From contig JAKDIS010000010.1 of assembly GCA_030450335.1 (NCBI GenBank), positions 1 through 37,759 of the forward strand: DNA of 37,759 bases, given 5' to 3'. Made by a program: the position numbers and the translations under genes. Below are positions 35,157-37,759 of the stretch, piece after piece (within the stretch, counting starts at the first letter, position 1; each line of letters opens with the position of its first letter). The notes under the pieces are model-generated. The model was not told the DNA's origin, ran no database searches, and saw only the letters and a list, made by a program, of their open reading frames with translations. The stretch is from Corynebacterium sp. Lineage in GTDB: Bacteria > Actinomycetota > Actinomycetes > Mycobacteriales > Mycobacteriaceae.

Positions 35157-35321
35157 CAATTCTGAATCCCCCCGATAAGATCCCCCATTAGCCAGATTGA
35201 TTGGCACGAAGCAGCATCTGGTGCCAGAATGGGTGACGGATCACCGTGAGGGGTGTATCCAGAGGCCCCGTCGCAATTGGAGAGTGTGACGGGGCTTCGC
35301 CTATGTCTGGGGCCGGGGGGC
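35157..35321 (+). other. Structured intergenic region, candidate RNA element
   Basis: The gap between tsaE and tsaB holds TAAGAT (35176-35181, -10-like), TTGGCAC...GTGCCAG, GGTGA-CGGA-TCACC, and a perfect 8-bp stem GCCCCGTC/GACGGGGC (35265-35272 with 35288-35295, 15-nt loop). CCCCGTC can also pair with an earlier GACGG, so alternative folds are possible. It lies between two -10-like TAAGAT boxes, so it may be a small RNA, a 3' UTR, or a riboswitch-like leader. No known RNA family was assigned. Confidence 0.4.
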
Positions 35322-35327
35322 TAAGAT
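35322..35327 (+). promoter_or_regulatory. tsaB-rimI-tsaD -10 box, leaderless transcript
   Basis: TAAGAT is 8 nt before ATG 35336 without a Shine-Dalgarno sequence, so a leaderless start is likely. No good -35 is seen. Confidence 0.45.
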
Positions 35328-35335
35328 TCCTGAGC

Positions 35336-37681
35336 ATGTATGTTCTCGCGGTCGACACCTCCACGTCCTTCGTCGTCGCCGGGGTGGTGGACTGTCCGGA
35401 TGACGCGTCGGCCCCGCCCCGACTGCTCGCGGAGCACACCGAGCTCAACCCGCGGGGCCACATGGAGGTGCTGACCCCGAACATCCTCACCGCGCTGGGG
35501 GACGCCGACCTCACGCCGGACGACCTGGCCGCCGTCGTCGTCGGCGTGGGGCCGGGTCCGTTCACCGGTCTGCGCGTGGGCATGGCCGCCGGCGCCGCCT
35601 TCGGCGACGCGCTGGGCGTCCCCGTGCACGGTGTGTCCGGGCACCTCGCCACTGCCGCCACCACCGACGCAGCCGGCTCGTCACCGCTGCTCGTGCTCAG
35701 CGACGCCCGTCGTCGCGAGTGGTACCGGACGCTCGTGGACCGCGCGTCCGGGCAGGTGCTGGACGGCCCGGTCGTCGCCGCGCCGGACGACGTCGTGGCG
35801 TCCTGCCCGCAGGCGGAGGTCCTGGCGTCCCGCGAGGTCGCGCAGCGTGCCGGCGAGGTCCCGGGGTGGACGGTGACCGACGCGGACGCCCGGCCGACGC
35901 CGGTCGGCCTGGTCACCGCCGCGGTGCGGGTGCTGGGCGGGCCCCAGGGGCTGCTGCACCCCGGCACGCCGTTGCGTGCGCTCTACCTGCGACGTCCGGA
36001 CGCCGCGGAGCCGAAGCCGGTCCGGGTCTCCGCGGCGCTGGACTTCAGTGCGGTGGGGGAGGAGGACGTCCCCGAACCGACCGTGGGGCCGTTGGTCGTC
36101 GGCGCGGCGGGGCGGTGCGCGGAGATCGAGGCGGAGCTCTTCGTCGGTGACTCGCCGTGGCCGGAGGCCGGCTTCGCCTCGGAGATCGGCGCGCCGAACA
36201 CCGTCTACCTCGGCGTCGTCACCGGCCAGGGTGGCGCGGACGAGCGGCTGGTGGGCTACGCCGGCCTGGCGAAGAACGGTCCGGCGGACGACCCGGAGTT
36301 CGAGATCCACACCATCGGCCTGGAGGCGTCGGTGCAGGGCCGCGGCTGGTCGCGTCTGCTCATGGACCCGCTGATGGAGCTGGCCGACCGCGACGACGGC
36401 CCGGTGTACCTGGAGGTCAGGACGGACAACACCTCGGCGATCGGGCTGTACCGCAGCTACGGTTTCGAGGTCACCGGCACGCGCCGCAACTACTACCGGC
36501 CCTCCGGCGCGGACGCCTACACGATGTGCCGTCCGGCGCTCTCGGAACGTTCCCGGGGGAAGCAGGACGCCCCGATGCTGGTCATGGGTGTGGAGAGTTC
36601 CTGCGACGAGACCGGTGTCGGCGTGGTGGAGCTGCACGCCGACGGCCGGGTGCGGCAGGTGGCGAACCGCGTGGCGTCATCGATGGACCAGCACGCCCGT
36701 TTCGGCGGGGTGGTGCCGGAGATCGCCTCGCGCGCGCACCTGGAGGCCATGGGCCCGACGATGGCCGCGGCGCTGGACGACCTGCGCGCCGCGACGGCGG
36801 GACGTCGGCGGCGTCCGGACGCCGTGGCGGCGACGGTGGGCCCGGGGCTCGCCGGTGCGCTGCTGGTGGGCGCGGCGGCGGCGAAGGCCTACGCGGCGGC
36901 CTGGGGCGTGCCCTTCTACGGGGTCAACCACCTCGGCGGGCACGTGGCCGTGGGCACGCTCGACACCGGCGACGACACTGAAGGCACCGACGGCACCGTC
37001 GCCGGCGACCTCAGTACCGCCGTCGCGCTGCTGGTCAGCGGCGGGCACACGCAGATCCTGCAGGTCAACGGCGTGGGACGTCCGATGAAGGAGCTCGGCT
37101 CCACCCTGGACGACGCCGCCGGCGAGGCCTACGACAAGGTCGCCCGCCTGCTCGGCCTCGGTTACCCGGGCGGCCCGGTGATCGACCGGCTGGCCGCCCA
37201 GGGCGACCCCACGGCGATCGCCTTCCCGCGCGGTATGAGCCGCCCGGGCGCCGCCGCCTACGACTTCTCCTTCTCCGGGCTCAAGACGTCCGTCGCCCGC
37301 TTCGTGGAGAAGGCGGACAAGGAGGGACGCAGTGTGCCGGTGGAGGACGTGTGCGCGTCCTTCCAGGAGGCGGTGGTGGACGTGCTGACCGCCAAGGCGG
37401 TGCGCGCGTGCGTGGACACCGGGGCGGACGTGATGCTGCTCGGCGGCGGAGTGTCGGCGAACCGTCGGCTGCGTGCGCTGGCGGAAGAGCGGTGTGCGGC
37501 GGCCGGGGTGCGCATGGTCGTGCCGGAGATCTCGCTGTGCACGGACAACGGCGTGATGATCGCCGCGCTCGCCGCCCGCCTGATCGAGGCGGGTGCCCCG
37601 GCCAGTTCGCTGGACGCGGCGACCGACCCGTCGATGGACGTGGAGGTTCCCGTTCTGGCACCCTCCCTTGTTGAGGGCTAG
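35336..37681 (+). CDS. tsaB-rimI-tsaD: Triple fusion TsaB-RimI-TsaD
   Basis: One uninterrupted 781-residue frame. Residues 1 to about 222 are TsaB ([33 protein letters not shown]; ending LYLRRPDA). About 236-401 is RimI, the N-acetyltransferase of ribosomal S18 ([58 protein letters not shown]). Its acetyl-CoA loop reads QGRGWS where QGRGIG is usual. Residues 414-781 are TsaD ([17 protein letters not shown]; metal histidines in [26 protein letters not shown]). TsaB and TsaD with TsaE attach threonylcarbamoyl to A37 of ANN-decoding tRNAs. ATG 35336 was chosen by family N-terminus and the -10 at 35322. ATG 36575 (Met414), with AGGA 7 nt upstream, could give free TsaD. The stop lies inside the CIRCE element. 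Confidence 0.94.
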   Translation: MYVLAVDTSTSFVVAGVVDCPDDASAPPRLLAEHTELNPRGHMEVLTPNILTALGDADLTPDDLAAVVVGVGPGPFTGLRVGMAAGAAFGDALGVPVHGVSGHLATAATTDAAGSSPLLVLSDARRREWYRTLVDRASGQVLDGPVVAAPDDVVASCPQAEVLASREVAQRAGEVPGWTVTDADARPTPVGLVTAAVRVLGGPQGLLHPGTPLRALYLRRPDAAEPKPVRVSAALDFSAVGEEDVPEPTVGPLVVGAAGRCAEIEAELFVGDSPWPEAGFASEIGAPNTVYLGVVTGQGGADERLVGYAGLAKNGPADDPEFEIHTIGLEASVQGRGWSRLLMDPLMELADRDDGPVYLEVRTDNTSAIGLYRSYGFEVTGTRRNYYRPSGADAYTMCRPALSERSRGKQDAPMLVMGVESSCDETGVGVVELHADGRVRQVANRVASSMDQHARFGGVVPEIASRAHLEAMGPTMAAALDDLRAATAGRRRRPDAVAATVGPGLAGALLVGAAAAKAYAAAWGVPFYGVNHLGGHVAVGTLDTGDDTEGTDGTVAGDLSTAVALLVSGGHTQILQVNGVGRPMKELGSTLDDAAGEAYDKVARLLGLGYPGGPVIDRLAAQGDPTAIAFPRGMSRPGAAAYDFSFSGLKTSVARFVEKADKEGRSVPVEDVCASFQEAVVDVLTAKAVRACVDTGADVMLLGGGVSANRRLRALAEERCAAAGVRMVVPEISLCTDNGVMIAALAARLIEAGAPASSLDAATDPSMDVEVPVLAPSLVEG

Positions 37682-37699
37682 CACTTGGCAGGGTAGAGT
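37671..37699 (+). promoter_or_regulatory. Candidate groES promoter
   Basis: TTGAGG (37671-37676), 17 bp, TAGAGT (37694-37699). The promoter begins inside the tsaD coding end and is overlapped by CIRCE, as expected for HrcA control. Confidence 0.6.
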
Positions 37700-37704
37700 G
37701 CCAA
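37678..37704. promoter_or_regulatory. CIRCE operator (HrcA site)
   Basis: CTAGCACTT, 9 bp, GAGTGCCAA matches the CIRCE pattern TTAGCACTC-N9-GAGTGCTAA with the correct 9-bp spacer and a few outer changes. It overlaps the tsaD stop TAG (37679-37681). It predicts a groES-groEL operon just beyond the window, with 37705-37759 as its leader. Confidence 0.85.
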
Positions 37705-37759
37705 GTGGTTGTGTGACACACAGTTGTTCACCCGCGACGACGGCTGTGCAGGATATACC

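Overview
The window is chromosomal DNA from a high-GC actinobacterium, most likely a Corynebacterium. The evidence is the gene order (secY-adk-map-infA-rpsM-rpsK-rpsD-rpoA-rplQ-truA, an ESX-4 type VII secretion locus, rplM-rpsI-glmM, glmS-alr-tsaE-tsaB-rimI-tsaD, then a CIRCE element where groES is expected), the LldR-type lactate genes, many promoters whose -10 lies only 7-9 nt before the start codon (leaderless transcripts), and frequent ATGA/GTGA gene overlaps. No insertion sequence, CRISPR array, tRNA or rRNA was seen. Family names rest on recognised motifs and remembered synteny; nothing was searched.

Layout. (1) 1-6917: protein translocation, translation and transcription genes, all on +, closed by a strong terminator after rplQ. 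A 46-bp near-perfect hairpin lies between map and infA and overlaps the infA promoter. (2) 6973-9666: a membrane protein, truA, and a convergent ACR3/BASS-type transporter. (3) 9677-18671: an ESX-4 core laid out as in mycobacteria: an EccE-like protein, eccB, mycP-eccD on the other strand, eccC, and an Rv3446c-like membrane protein. (4) 18657-22591: a lactate module (lldD, lldP, divergent lldR) sitting inside the ESX-4 locus, between the Rv3446c-like gene and its expected partners esxU-esxT. (5) 22743-26097: esxU-esxT, rplM-rpsI, glmM. (6) 26113-30479: a TetR/FAD-monooxygenase divergon, then a three-gene operon of unrecognised proteins. (7) 30496-37759: an alpha/beta-hydrolase-fold protein, glmS, an alr-tsaE fusion, a tsaB-rimI-tsaD triple fusion, and the groES control region.

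The most interesting signals are these. The esxU-esxT pair and the unknown three-gene operon 5.7 kb away share an almost identical ECF-sigma-type promoter (GGGGAACCTTTC, then GAGTCTCTCT at the same spacing). This makes the operon, whose central 481-residue protein is rich in Cys and carries Cys-Glu-Pro repeats, a candidate ESX-4 effector or accessory system. The three proteins of the t6A-forming Tsa complex (TsaE, TsaB, TsaD) together with Alr and RimI are packed into only two polypeptides, one of which keeps a good internal ribosome-binding site and start for TsaE.

How the genes work together: regions 1, 5 and 7 are housekeeping (translation, Sec translocation, UDP-GlcNAc and D-alanine supply for the wall, tRNA t6A modification). 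Region 3 with esxU-esxT forms one type VII secretion apparatus and its WXG100 pair. The lld genes form a self-contained lactate uptake and oxidation regulon with its own repressor sites.
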